64,000 nt of DNA, taken from the NCBI GenBank assembly GCA_018222985.1, contig JAAEZG010000005.1, positions 1 through 64,000 of the forward strand, in the 5' to 3' direction. Origin of the DNA: Gammaproteobacteria bacterium. Lineage in GTDB: Bacteria; Pseudomonadota; Gammaproteobacteria; Enterobacterales; Alteromonadaceae. A program made the translations under genes and the position numbers. Below are positions 35,251 to 43,168 of this stretch, in pieces. Below the pieces are notes generated by a model. That model searched no databases. It was not told the origin of the DNA and saw nothing but the letters and a program-made list of their open reading frames with translations. Positions within the stretch are counted from its first letter, which is position 1. Each line of letters opens with the position of its first letter.

Positions 35251-37199
35251 GCCTTTGCAGCCCCTATTGCACGGCGGCGGTACCACCAAAAAACCACCAG
35301 TACCGCCAGCTGCGCAACAAGGCTTTGCCACGTAGCAGCCATACCTAACCAGTCAATATTTAGTGGCAGAGGGAACGGCGTCGCCGCAACCCAACCGGCT
35401 TCTTGGAAAGCAATAAGCGCCTTACCAGCTAACACAAATGCTAGTGCTAACAACAGGTACGTGGTGTAGGCGAAAAACTTGGCAATAGGTAGCTTCAAGC
35501 TAAACCGCAATACTGTCCATGTAACCAGCGCGAGTACCGCTGCGGCGGCAATAAACCCGCCCCACACGCTAGCGTGCTGTGTACTTTGCGCTTGGGTTAG
35601 CAATGACTGATAAAACAGCACGGTTTCAAACACTTCACGGTACACCGCCACAAAGCTTAATGCCGCAATACCCCACAACGTGCCCGCAGCCAAATGCGCG
35701 TGTAAGTTCTGTTTAATGTAGTGCTGCCAAGCTTGGGCATTGGTTTTACTGTGCATCCAAATTCCCACGTACACCAATACTACCGCCGCCAATGCTGCAG
35801 CCACACCTTCCATGATCTCGCGGCTAGCACCACTAATTGAAATAAGCGACTGTGCCGCCCACCAAGTTAAACCGCCCAGAATTAATGCCGTGACCCAGCC
35901 CGTGTGCACGTACTTCACTGCATCGCTGCGCTTAGTACGGCGCAATACGGTAATAAGTGCCAGCACGACTAACAATGCTTCTAAGCCTTCACGCAGCAGT
36001 ATGACAAAGCTAGCTGTGGCGAGTGCACCGTTGGACAGTTGCTGCTCAGTCATCGTCGCTTCGGCCTTTTGCAGTGCCTGCATGGTTTCATGGATAGCCG
36101 CGCTAACCTGTGCTTGCTGATCGGGCGTTGCAATAATGCGACGCAAGTTCATCATTTGTGCTTCAATGGCTTTGGTTTGTGTTGCGTCATAAGCACTCAA
36201 ACCATTTTCAACCAACTCAAAACCGTCTAAGTAAGCACTCACTGCAAGGCGATTGGCGCGTTTGTAATCGCCCGCTTTGTACGCTTCTTCAGTGGCTGTC
36301 AAGCGCGCCTTGGCCACTGCAAACGGCGATACCTCAGCCTCGAACAAGCGCTGCGGATTAGCACGTAATGCATTCACTAATCCCGTTTGCGCTTGCGGTA
36401 ACTCGTTGCGTAACTGTACGGGGCTTACGTTCACCATTTGTTGCAGATCAATCAGGTTGGCGCTGTTTAGCTTGGCTTGTTGCGCTTGCGACTGAAAAGC
36501 TAACGAGCCCACGTAAAACGCCAGTGACCACCGTTGCTGATCGGTTAAGTCAGTGAACGCCATCATAGCTGTCTCATCAATGCCTTTGCTAATGGCATCG
36601 TAAAGCCCAAGCAGCGAGCGATTTTCAGCGCGTGCTAAATCGGTAAAGTCGGTCGGTGCTGGCTCTAAGCCCATGCTCGCAGGGCCATCACCTTGGCCTT
36701 GCTGACCGTGACAAGCACTGCATTGCGCTTGATATAGTTCTGCAGTTTGCGTGGTCGGTAAAATAGTTTCAGGAAGTTTAACTTGCGGCAATTGCTGCAA
36801 AATTTTTGCGCGCAGTTGTGACGTCGCGGCTCGAATCTCGGTTAAATCAGCCTTATTCATAATCAACTGACGCAGCTGCTGCGCCGGCGATTTTAACGAT
36901 TCTAACGCTGCGCTCGAGCCGGAAAGTGTGTTGAGGTTGCGCAAAATAATGGCCGAAAACTCATCCATTTCGGCGTATTCGCCGGCGTTGATCACTTCGC
37001 CGTTGGCAACCGCCTCGCTGTAATCCACGCCAATGTATTCAACTAGTTGCGCCAGTTGACGCATCTGCTCTTGGTGTAATTCTGATGGGCTTGCTTGCGA
37101 TTGGGTTTGCGTTTGAGCTTGAGTTGGCTGGCTGAATACCGCTAGCGTCGTGAACAAAACAACCGCCCACGCGGCACGAAATAAGGCTTGAAGCGTCAT
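35247..37199 (-). CDS. Cytochrome c-FTR1 iron permease fusion
   Basis: A 650-residue membrane protein. After a signal peptide there is a helical domain, a cytochrome c motif CSACHG near residue 158, a further periplasmic helical part, and from about 395 an FTR1 permease with seven helices. The FTR1 iron ligands are seen as REGLE near 408 and REVFE near 520. FTR1 proteins take up ferric iron coupled to an oxidase; a built-in heme c may carry the electrons (inference). A perfect Fur-type operator lies 76 bases upstream. It overlaps the mipA stop by four bases. Confidence 0.9.
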   Translation of the reverse strand: MTLQALFRAAWAVVLFTTLAVFSQPTQAQTQTQSQASPSELHQEQMRQLAQLVEYIGVDYSEAVANGEVINAGEYAEMDEFSAIILRNLNTLSGSSAALESLKSPAQQLRQLIMNKADLTEIRAATSQLRAKILQQLPQVKLPETILPTTQTAELYQAQCSACHGQQGQGDGPASMGLEPAPTDFTDLARAENRSLLGLYDAISKGIDETAMMAFTDLTDQQRWSLAFYVGSLAFQSQAQQAKLNSANLIDLQQMVNVSPVQLRNELPQAQTGLVNALRANPQRLFEAEVSPFAVAKARLTATEEAYKAGDYKRANRLAVSAYLDGFELVENGLSAYDATQTKAIEAQMMNLRRIIATPDQQAQVSAAIHETMQALQKAEATMTEQQLSNGALATASFVILLREGLEALLVVLALITVLRRTKRSDAVKYVHTGWVTALILGGLTWWAAQSLISISGASREIMEGVAAALAAVVLVYVGIWMHSKTNAQAWQHYIKQNLHAHLAAGTLWGIAALSFVAVYREVFETVLFYQSLLTQAQSTQHASVWGGFIAAAAVLALVTWTVLRFSLKLPIAKFFAYTTYLLLALAFVLAGKALIAFQEAGWVAATPFPLPLNIDWLGMAATWQSLVAQLAVLVVFWWYRRRAIGAAKA

Positions 37200-37275
37200 G
37201 AGGTTCGCTCGTTATTTTAGACAGTTTAGAAGATGGAAACACAGTGTATGTTATGCAGACTGATGTTACGCCTAA

Positions 37276-37290
37276 TGCGAATGATTCGCA
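37276..37290. promoter_or_regulatory. Fur box of the FTR1 gene
   Basis: TGCGAAT-G-ATTCGCA is a perfect 7-1-7 inverted repeat with flanking TAA/AATAA, matching the Fur operator pattern. It lies 77-91 bases before the FTR1 ATG. The function of the gene (iron uptake) agrees. Confidence 0.8.
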
Positions 37291-37334
37291 ATAAGAAATT
37301 GTGCGAGTAGTCTGCGACCCAAGCAGAGGTCCTT

Positions 37335-37641
37335 CTATATTCTAAAGTCTTCATGTAATTTCGACCAATGCTGTCTTAAGGCTTTCTTGTGTTCGTCATT
37401 CATCGGCAATTCGGTTAGTAGATGGTCAAGTGCTCATGTAGGCAACTGACCTGCAATGATTGGCGTCGCAATAATTCCCCCCGGCAAACCTTTTCCCATA
37501 TGCGCCAGCAATGGAAATTCGTTGTCCACATGCATTTTAAGCGACTGTGACATCTAGTCTTTTAATGCCCCTTCAGGTAGGAGGTTAGAAAGTACGGGCG
37601 GCAAACGCTGTGCACCGATCAATCTGGCTCCGTTGGCTGTA
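37335..37641 (-). pseudogene. HipA-like N-terminal remnant
   Basis: Reading the minus strand, one frame gives GARLIGAQRLPPVLSNLLPEGALKD, stop, SQSLKMHVDNEFPLLAHMGKGLPGGIIATPI..., stop, then a short tail ending at 37335. This is the N-terminal part of a HipA-family kinase (the LLPEG and LLA-MG-LPG segments), broken by an in-frame TAG (37556-37554) and TGA (37436-37434). No C-terminal kinase domain follows. It lies directly downstream of the orphan antitoxin on the same strand. Family call is by motif; I could not run a search. Confidence 0.7.
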
Positions 37642-37667
37642 GGAAAGCGATTGCGGATAAGGTTAGT

Positions 37668-37973
37668 TTAGAAAGTGTTGGTTGATTTGGGCTGCAACGT
37701 TAACGTTAAACCAAGTGCAGATGCCACTTTAGCGATAGTTGAAAATGTCGGGTTACCCTCTTCCGAGAATGCTTTGTAGAGCCCCTCGCGGCTGATACCT
37801 GTATCACGCGATAGCTGGCTGATATTGCGCGCTCGCGCAATAACACCTAAAGCGTGAACAATGAATGCCGGATCACCTTCAGATTCTTCCACGCATGCAT
37901 CCAAGTAGGCTTGAATGGCTTCGTCGCTATCGAGGTGTTGTGCTGAGTCCCAACGGGTGAGTTTTATGCTCAT
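37668..37973 (-). CDS. Orphan addiction-module antitoxin (HigA-like, HTH)
   Basis: A 101-residue protein of the addiction-module antidote type: LTRWDSAQHLDSDEAIQAYLDACVEE at the start, then a helix-turn-helix (NISQLSRDTGISREGLYKAFSEEGNPTFSTIAKVASALGL, about residues 50-90). These proteins bind and repress their operon and neutralise a RelE/HigB-type toxin. Its ATG overlaps the stop of the broken toxin gene upstream (ATGA), the normal toxin-first order. The toxin is inactive, so the antitoxin is left as an orphan regulator. It looks intact. Confidence 0.85.
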   Translation of the reverse strand: MSIKLTRWDSAQHLDSDEAIQAYLDACVEESEGDPAFIVHALGVIARARNISQLSRDTGISREGLYKAFSEEGNPTFSTIAKVASALGLTLTLQPKSTNTF

Positions 37974-38177
37974 ATGATGCCCTCAATTTCTTTAACTAAT
38001 TTTTTGGCGCTTTCGATATCTTTTTGCTGACTCGAGAACTCCCTCTCCCACTGACTTCACATCGCCCAAATGTCCAAACGCAATTCTGTCAATTCGAGCT
38101 TGAATTCGTGACTTACCTCGCAGATCTTTCAGTGAATCGAACCACATATCAAACACTGACGTTGTTAGAATATCCAT
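37970..38177 (-). pseudogene. RelE/HigB-type toxin with internal deletion
   Basis: The frame from ATG 38177 gives MDILTTSVFDMWFDSLKDLRGKSRIQARIDRIAFGHLGDVKSVGEGV, which is the N-terminal half of a RelE/HigB-like toxin of the phage-derived Gp49/addiction-module killer family. The frame then goes wrong. In the next frame the same stretch ends in SQQKDIESAKKLVKEIEGII and a TGA that overlaps the antitoxin ATG, which is the normal toxin C-terminus. The middle (the segment with the catalytic basic residues and the GGDKSTQ region) is missing. So a deletion fused the two halves out of frame. TTG at 38183 is an alternative start. Confidence 0.8.
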
Positions 38178-38187
38178 ATTCAATTGC

Positions 38188-38229
38188 CAACTTTAGTTAA
38201 CACTCCGGAGCTTGTCAACTACAGTTAAC
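38188..38229. promoter_or_regulatory. Two-copy operator upstream of the toxin-antitoxin remnant
   Basis: CAACTTTAGTTAAC (38188-38201) and CAACTACAGTTAAC (38216-38229) share the symmetric core AACT-N2-AGTT and repeat 28 bases apart, just before the toxin start. These are probable binding sites for the HTH antitoxin. From 38230 to the sensor kinase the DNA is A+T-rich; it holds only a short stem TCCGC/GCGGA near 38338-38360 and no gene. Confidence 0.6.
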
Positions 38230-38426
38230 AACCTGTGCGTTGACACGAGGTTTGAAGAGTATGGTTAGTTGGTAAAAGTGGCAAACGTAAAATTGTGTAG
38301 GATAAAAACTTAATAGTTAAAAATTCGACGAAGCTTTGTCCGCTGTGTGCCAATTGCGGACGCTAGCACCTCATGATATTAATTGTTAGAGGCACCAACA
38401 GTAAAATACGATCACTTCCCAAGGTT

Positions 38427-39806
38427 TCACTTAGGTAACTCTATGTGCACTTCAAGCCCCGTGGGATATGAGTTGTTGAATGAAATTTTCCCATGGTGCA
38501 GTTGCACTATCTTTTGTGTAATCGACAGGCCTAAACCAGCGCCTGATACAGCACTATGCTCTTGAAGTCGATAGAAGCGCTCCCCCAACCGCTCAAGTGT
38601 TTCTTTAGGTACACCCTTGCCTTCATCAGCAACCTTGATAATGACTCTGTTAGCAGTCTCGAGCGCGACTACCTGTATTTTCGAACCTTTCGGCGAAAAT
38701 TTCATTGCATTGGACAACAGGTTGGTTAAAACACTAACGATAAGAGTTTCGTCACAAATTATTCGAATAGAGGAAACATCAATGTGCCATTGGTGATTTT
38801 CCACTTTATTGATTGGTAAGTGATTTAGCGCCAAAGAGACCAACTTACTGATTTCAACTTCCTCAAACTTTTCAGTAAAGTTTAGGCTATCAAGCCGGTT
38901 CAACAACAACAGTTGATTAACAAGGCGTGACATTCGCTCCACGGAGTTAAAAATGGACCTGCCAGAGTGCTTGGCATCGTCAAGTGAATCAGCTGAAATG
39001 ACATTTTCGGCGTGTACTTGGATTGCGCTTAACGGTGTGCGCAGTTCGTGAGAAGCATCAGCGACAAACCGCTTTTCGCGTTCCGAGAACATTTTAATTT
39101 GATGCAACAACCGATTGAGTGCTTGCCGGATCGGAACCAACTCATTAGGCAGTTCGGACTCAACTGGCGACAAATTATTTAACTCCCTAGCTCTTAGGTC
39201 TGCAGCAAAACGGTTTACGGGTTTTAGGACAATATAAACGATGAGGAGTATTATTAGGCTAATTGGAACCCACATTAATAATAGTGGATAGAGTTGCTCT
39301 GAGGCCAAGTAGCCACTCAGCTCACCTCGAACATCCTGACGCTGAAAAGTATGAACCCATATGCCTTTGGATTCCTCGAAGTAGCTAAAGATAAACCACG
39401 TGTTTTTGTCACTCTTTAATGTATGGTAACCCGCTTCTAAACCCTTAAGGTTCAATGATTGAGCCTGGTTTGTTGAAGCCAGCAAATTACCGTCGACATT
39501 GTAAATTTGATAGCCAATCTTAGACTCGTATTTATGGCCGCTGGGACCTTTTTCTTCAGCGTAGCTATCCTCTCCGGTATCATCATATTGCGATATCGGA
39601 ATTATTTGAGTGACAGACAGTTTATTTTTAGCGGGCGCATAAAACGTTGCGAGCGACTTTGCGGTCTGAGCAAGTTGCGCATCAAAAACCTCATCCAGCT
39701 CATGCAGAATATCTCTGTAACTCGCCCAAGCCGTGACGGCAAGTACAGTCACCACGGCTAAGTTGATGCCAACAACCAATGAGCGACGAAGTGACCACAG
39801 GCTCAT
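38427..39806 (-). CDS. Sensor histidine kinase of the lipid A operon (PmrB/QseC-like)
   Basis: A 459-residue sensor kinase: N-terminal membrane helix, a periplasmic domain of about 130 residues, a second helix (LYPLLLMWVPISLIILLIVYIV, near 170-192), a short HAMP-like segment, H-box FVADASHELRTPLSAIQVHAEN near 250 (phosphorylated His), and ATP-binding boxes (LTNLLSNAMKFSP, ADEGKGVP, GAGLGLSI). It overlaps the response regulator by four bases and is the last gene of the operon. It probably senses envelope stress or metals, such as polymyxin or iron (inference from family). Confidence 0.9.
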   Translation of the reverse strand: MSLWSLRRSLVVGINLAVVTVLAVTAWASYRDILHELDEVFDAQLAQTAKSLATFYAPAKNKLSVTQIIPISQYDDTGEDSYAEEKGPSGHKYESKIGYQIYNVDGNLLASTNQAQSLNLKGLEAGYHTLKSDKNTWFIFSYFEESKGIWVHTFQRQDVRGELSGYLASEQLYPLLLMWVPISLIILLIVYIVLKPVNRFAADLRARELNNLSPVESELPNELVPIRQALNRLLHQIKMFSEREKRFVADASHELRTPLSAIQVHAENVISADSLDDAKHSGRSIFNSVERMSRLVNQLLLLNRLDSLNFTEKFEEVEISKLVSLALNHLPINKVENHQWHIDVSSIRIICDETLIVSVLTNLLSNAMKFSPKGSKIQVVALETANRVIIKVADEGKGVPKETLERLGERFYRLQEHSAVSGAGLGLSITQKIVQLHHGKISFNNSYPTGLEVHIELPK

Positions 39807-40468
39807 GATGACTCATCTTGTAAGCGATAACCTAGGCCTCTTATCGTTGAGATAAGATTACCATCGATTTTCTTGCGTAAATGGTGAATGTGTACTTCTA
39901 GCGAATTACTCTCATGTTCGCCTCCCCAGCCATAGCACGCACTCGCTAATTGCTCTTTACTCACTATTTTTCCTTTATGCAGCGCTAACTGTTTCAGCAA
40001 CAGCCACTCAAGCCGAGTCAAATTAATTGTTTTGTCACGAAAACGGCATTCCTGCGATGATAGGTCAATATTCAGTTGCCCACAGGTTATAATATCGTTT
40101 AAGTGTTGGTTTGCTTTGCGAACCTGCACTCGAATACGCGCTTCTAATTCGCGTAATTCAAAAGGCTTAACCACATAGTCGTTGGCGCCTTCGTTTAATG
40201 CCAGTACTTTAGTATCAATATCATCCCACGCTGTAAGTACGAGAATCGGGATTTCTTGGCCTGCTTTCCTTAACTTTTTAATCAGTGGTACGGCATTTCC
40301 ATCGGGCAGTCCGAGATCAAATATTGCAAGGTCAAATTGATCTGTCCTAAGGGCGGTCTCAGCTTGAGACAAGTTTGCCGCTAGCTCAACCAGGTATCCC
40401 ATTCGGCCTAGCCCCTTGATTATTCCTTCAGCCAAATACTTATCATCTTCTAGGAGTAGCAAACGCAT
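39803..40468 (-). CDS. OmpR-family response regulator (PmrA/QseB-like)
   Basis: A 221-residue response regulator: receiver domain starting RLLLLEDD with the phosphorylated Asp in FDLAIFDLGLPDG near residue 51 and the Lys in NDYVVKPFE, then a winged-helix DNA-binding domain (NLTRLEWLLLKQLALHKGKIVSKEQL, EVHIHHLRKKI, TIRGLGYRL). I chose ATG 40468, the standard start of this family, over an in-frame ATG at 40483 that overlaps the eptA-like stop. The binding site expected for a PmrA-type regulator is present before dgkA. Confidence 0.9.
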   Translation of the reverse strand: MRLLLLEDDKYLAEGIIKGLGRMGYLVELAANLSQAETALRTDQFDLAIFDLGLPDGNAVPLIKKLRKAGQEIPILVLTAWDDIDTKVLALNEGANDYVVKPFELRELEARIRVQVRKANQHLNDIITCGQLNIDLSSQECRFRDKTINLTRLEWLLLKQLALHKGKIVSKEQLASACYGWGGEHESNSLEVHIHHLRKKIDGNLISTIRGLGYRLQDESS

Positions 40469-40472
40469 GTGC

Positions 40473-42032
40473 TTACCGTCCATCAGGTTTAGTTAAGTCA
40501 AGGTGTTCGTTGTAAACAGAGGCTTCAACATTAAAGTAGCCCAGGATCGTATGCGAAAAATTATCATGACTGATAGTAGCGCCCGTTTCGTGTTTACTTA
40601 CATTAAATGTGTCGGATGGCCATACTATCCAGGGTATGTGACGTTGTTCTTCTGGAGCTATCCAGTTAGGCAAGCCATGCAGATAGATACCGTTATCCCC
40701 TAGTGATTCACCATGGTCAGATACATACATCATACTGCTGTCCAGTTCAGTATGGCTTTTCAATAACTTTATGACCTGACTTACAAGTTGGTCGGTGACG
40801 AGCAAACTGTTGTCATAAGCATTAGTAATTTCATCCACAGAACAATTCGACAGCTCTTGACTTTTGCATTCGGGTAAAAACCGTTTCATTTCGTTAGGCG
40901 ACCGTTCGTAATAGGCAGGCCCATGACTTCCCATTTGATGAAGCACAATAATTGAGTCCTGATGCAAATTGCTTAACCAAGATTTGAGTTGTTCGAGCAT
41001 ATCTACATCATAGCATTCCAACTCCCCACATCGGGACTCGCTCATTTTGACGGTTTTAATTCGATTACAGACATCTTTGCAGCCAGAGTTATTTTCTATC
41101 CATGTTGCATTAATACCGGCAGTTTCTAAAACATCTAATACATTACTCGAGTTTCTAGCAACATCCGAGTAATTATCAGCTGTTAAAAAACTGAACATGC
41201 ACGGCACTGAAATAGCAGTTGCCGTTCCACACGATGTAGCGCTTTTATAGCTGAATATTGGCTCTGATGTCATGAGCGCATTCAGTGAAGGCGTTGTCAG
41301 CCGAGCATAGTTATTGATTGAAAAATGGTCCGCACGCGCTGTCTCACCCAAAACGATTACCATGACTCTCGGTTTTTCAGACGTACTTACCTGAAAGGCA
41401 TCTTGCCCTAATCTTATAAATTGAGTTGGGGTCTCTAATTTTCGTTTCAAAGCCGAGACGGTTGCTGATATGACGTTGAAAGGAGCGACTCTGTACTTCA
41501 CATCTCGATGGTTGCGAAATAAAGAAGCGAAGTCGTCATAACTGGTGTAAGCGATACCGACCGCTAATACTGAAAAGCAAGTCGCCGCTGCAATGCCTTG
41601 TTTTATTTTTGTTGCCGTACTGGAAGGGGGGAGTTTTATATACGCCAGCAATAACGAAGGGATAACACCAAGTGTTATGAAGGTTTCAAAAAAACTCCCA
41701 GAGAGTTGGTCGCGAGCCTCAGCCGTATCGGTCTCAATTGCATTAATTATCATATCTGCATCAATGATAATGCCATATTCCGACATGTAAAAAAGTGCAG
41801 GAGCAGCAAGAACAAACAACAATATTGCGAATGGCTTGAAAGCATTAACGCATCGGCTGATGGCGAGCGCAACAGTATAGAAAAAAGCAATGAACACCAC
41901 CAGTTTGACTTGCGTGAACCCATGAACCCCGTATTCACTCAACGCACTCATAAGAGGACCCGAGTATCCAAGAGCAAGCCAAGCCGCAACGAGTATTAAT
42001 AGAGCTGGAAAATTAAGCGTCAGTCGCTGCAT
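40473..42032 (-). CDS. eptA: Lipid A phosphoethanolamine transferase (EptA/MCR-like)
   Basis: A 519-residue protein: five N-terminal membrane helices, then a periplasmic sulfatase-fold domain. The catalytic segment SATSCGTATAISVPCMFS near residue 270 contains the nucleophilic Thr, as in EptA and MCR enzymes. Zinc-site segments GETARADHFSINNY, HQMGSHGPAYYERSP and VSDHGESLGDNGIYLHGLP are intact, and cysteine pairs flank them. It moves phosphoethanolamine from phosphatidylethanolamine to lipid A, lowering its charge and polymyxin binding, and releases diacylglycerol. ATG 42032 with AGGTGA upstream is preferred over a GTG at 42041. Gene symbol by family; MCR-type status is not claimed. Confidence 0.92.
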   Translation of the reverse strand: MQRLTLNFPALLILVAAWLALGYSGPLMSALSEYGVHGFTQVKLVVFIAFFYTVALAISRCVNAFKPFAILLFVLAAPALFYMSEYGIIIDADMIINAIETDTAEARDQLSGSFFETFITLGVIPSLLLAYIKLPPSSTATKIKQGIAAATCFSVLAVGIAYTSYDDFASLFRNHRDVKYRVAPFNVISATVSALKRKLETPTQFIRLGQDAFQVSTSEKPRVMVIVLGETARADHFSINNYARLTTPSLNALMTSEPIFSYKSATSCGTATAISVPCMFSFLTADNYSDVARNSSNVLDVLETAGINATWIENNSGCKDVCNRIKTVKMSESRCGELECYDVDMLEQLKSWLSNLHQDSIIVLHQMGSHGPAYYERSPNEMKRFLPECKSQELSNCSVDEITNAYDNSLLVTDQLVSQVIKLLKSHTELDSSMMYVSDHGESLGDNGIYLHGLPNWIAPEEQRHIPWIVWPSDTFNVSKHETGATISHDNFSHTILGYFNVEASVYNEHLDLTKPDGR

Positions 42033-42708
42033 ATTGCTCACCTATATGAAAGATAAATAAAGAAACGCTCCAACAGATGAATGCTGTTGTTATGTCATCA
42101 ATAAAGAAGTGTGCGCCCCGGAGCTGTTGAACACCTCCAAGTACAAAGCCGGAAGAAAGTGACAGAGTCAGCGAAGCTCTCGCAAGAAAAGGTCTGCTTT
42201 TACGCCAGAAAAAGTACAGAGCAATCCAGGCAAAGCCAATACTTGAATGTCCCGAAGGGAAGCACCGACCCGACCCAAAATGAGTGTCGTTGAACGACCA
42301 TAAGCTGATATATGGTTTGGCTCCTCCGTATAATTGCAAATCCCAAGGACAGTCCATACCAAGCATAGCCTTAAGGTAATTCACTAAACCAAAAGACAAC
42401 AAAACCGATAAGAGTAACAATACATACCGGCGCCGCTTGCTGTCCCTTTTGGTTGGTAAGAACTGAGCCACGGTTAGGAATAGGACAAACACTACAAATG
42501 CGAGATTAAGCTTCCGTATACCGTCATGAAGAATCGTTTCAGTGATAAAATGGTGCCGTAAAGACCACTGTCCCCCTTCGAGCTGGTATAAAGTATTGGC
42601 GACCAAAAACTTAAGCTCTAAAAATTCTACGACCAGTAATAAAGCCACAAAAACCACCAAAACACGTGTCCAACGCCTCCAAACCGTCATGGACTCTAAA
42701 GCGGCCAT
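42013..42708 (-). CDS. PAP2-family lipid phosphatase
   Basis: A 231-residue protein with six predicted membrane helices and PAP2 acid-phosphatase motifs: KAMLGMDCPWDL (motif 1 with CP in place of the usual RP), CFPSGHSSIGFAW (motif 2 with the PSGH histidine) and QLRGAHFFIDDI (motif 3). Members with DCPWD occur next to phosphoethanolamine transferases. It probably removes a phosphate from lipid A or undecaprenyl pyrophosphate. The gene overlaps dgkA and eptA. Start is uncertain: ATG 42708 overlaps the dgkA stop, ATG 42690 also fits. Confidence 0.8.
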   Translation of the reverse strand: MAALESMTVWRRWTRVLVVFVALLLVVEFLELKFLVANTLYQLEGGQWSLRHHFITETILHDGIRKLNLAFVVFVLFLTVAQFLPTKRDSKRRRYVLLLLSVLLSFGLVNYLKAMLGMDCPWDLQLYGGAKPYISLWSFNDTHFGSGRCFPSGHSSIGFAWIALYFFWRKSRPFLARASLTLSLSSGFVLGGVQQLRGAHFFIDDITTAFICWSVSLFIFHIGEQYAATDA

Positions 42709-43058
42709 AACACAGCTACCCAAACGACGATGAACTGACAGATAGCAATGAATACTGCAGCGGAGGCGATGTCTTTTGCTCGACCGCTGAGCTCGTGAAA
42801 GTCGGGGCCAATGCGGTCGACAACCGCTTCAATGGCGGAGTTCAGTAGCTCTGTAATAAGTAAACCAAGCAATGACATAAGCAGTAGCAACCGCTCTGAA
42901 AGCTCAAGCTCTGCTATCACTAAAACTGGCAGCAACACCAACAATAAAAGTACCTCTTGTCGAAAGGCCGCTTCAAAACGCCACGCCGCTCTAAGCCCTT
43001 TCATGGAATACTGCGTTGCGTCGATTATTCGGGCTACGCCAGTTTTCCCCGGTTTCAT
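42696..43058 (-). CDS. dgkA: Diacylglycerol kinase DgkA
   Basis: A 120-residue kinase with three membrane helices. RIIDATQYSMKGLRAAWRFEAAFRQE and ELLNSAIEAVVDRIGPDFHELSGRAKDIASAAV match DgkA closely, including the catalytic glutamates. It phosphorylates diacylglycerol to phosphatidic acid, which feeds back to phospholipid synthesis. That is what is needed to recycle the diacylglycerol made by EptA-type enzymes, so its place at the head of this operon makes sense. GAGGTGACT before ATG 43058 fixes the start; a start at 43088 would overlap the promoter -10. Confidence 0.93.
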   Translation of the reverse strand: MKPGKTGVARIIDATQYSMKGLRAAWRFEAAFRQEVLLLLVLLPVLVIAELELSERLLLLMSLLGLLITELLNSAIEAVVDRIGPDFHELSGRAKDIASAAVFIAICQFIVVWVAVLWPL

Positions 43059-43086
43059 AGTCACCTCATTAGGAATGAAAAACTGC

Positions 43087-43119
43087 ATAGTAAGCAGTCA
43101 ATATTAAGTTCAGCTTAAG
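43087..43119 (-). promoter_or_regulatory. PmrA-type box and -10 of the dgkA operon
   Basis: On the minus strand, CTTAAG-CTGAA-CTTAAT (43119-43103) matches the PmrA direct-repeat box of CTTAA hexamers five bases apart. Ten bases on is TACTAT (43092-43087), a -10. The regulator gene lies in the same operon, so autoregulation is likely. The divergent sulfatase could share the site. Confidence 0.75.
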
Positions 43120-43168
43120 GTTTGTTTTTTAGTATTGCGTTCATTATCAGAACTGAGTTGGGCTACTA

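Noticed and set aside
38338-38400. Possible further attC site near the sensor kinase end
   Set aside because: There is a small TCCGC/GCGGA stem and a GTTAGAG, but no RYYYAAC/GTTRRRY pair.
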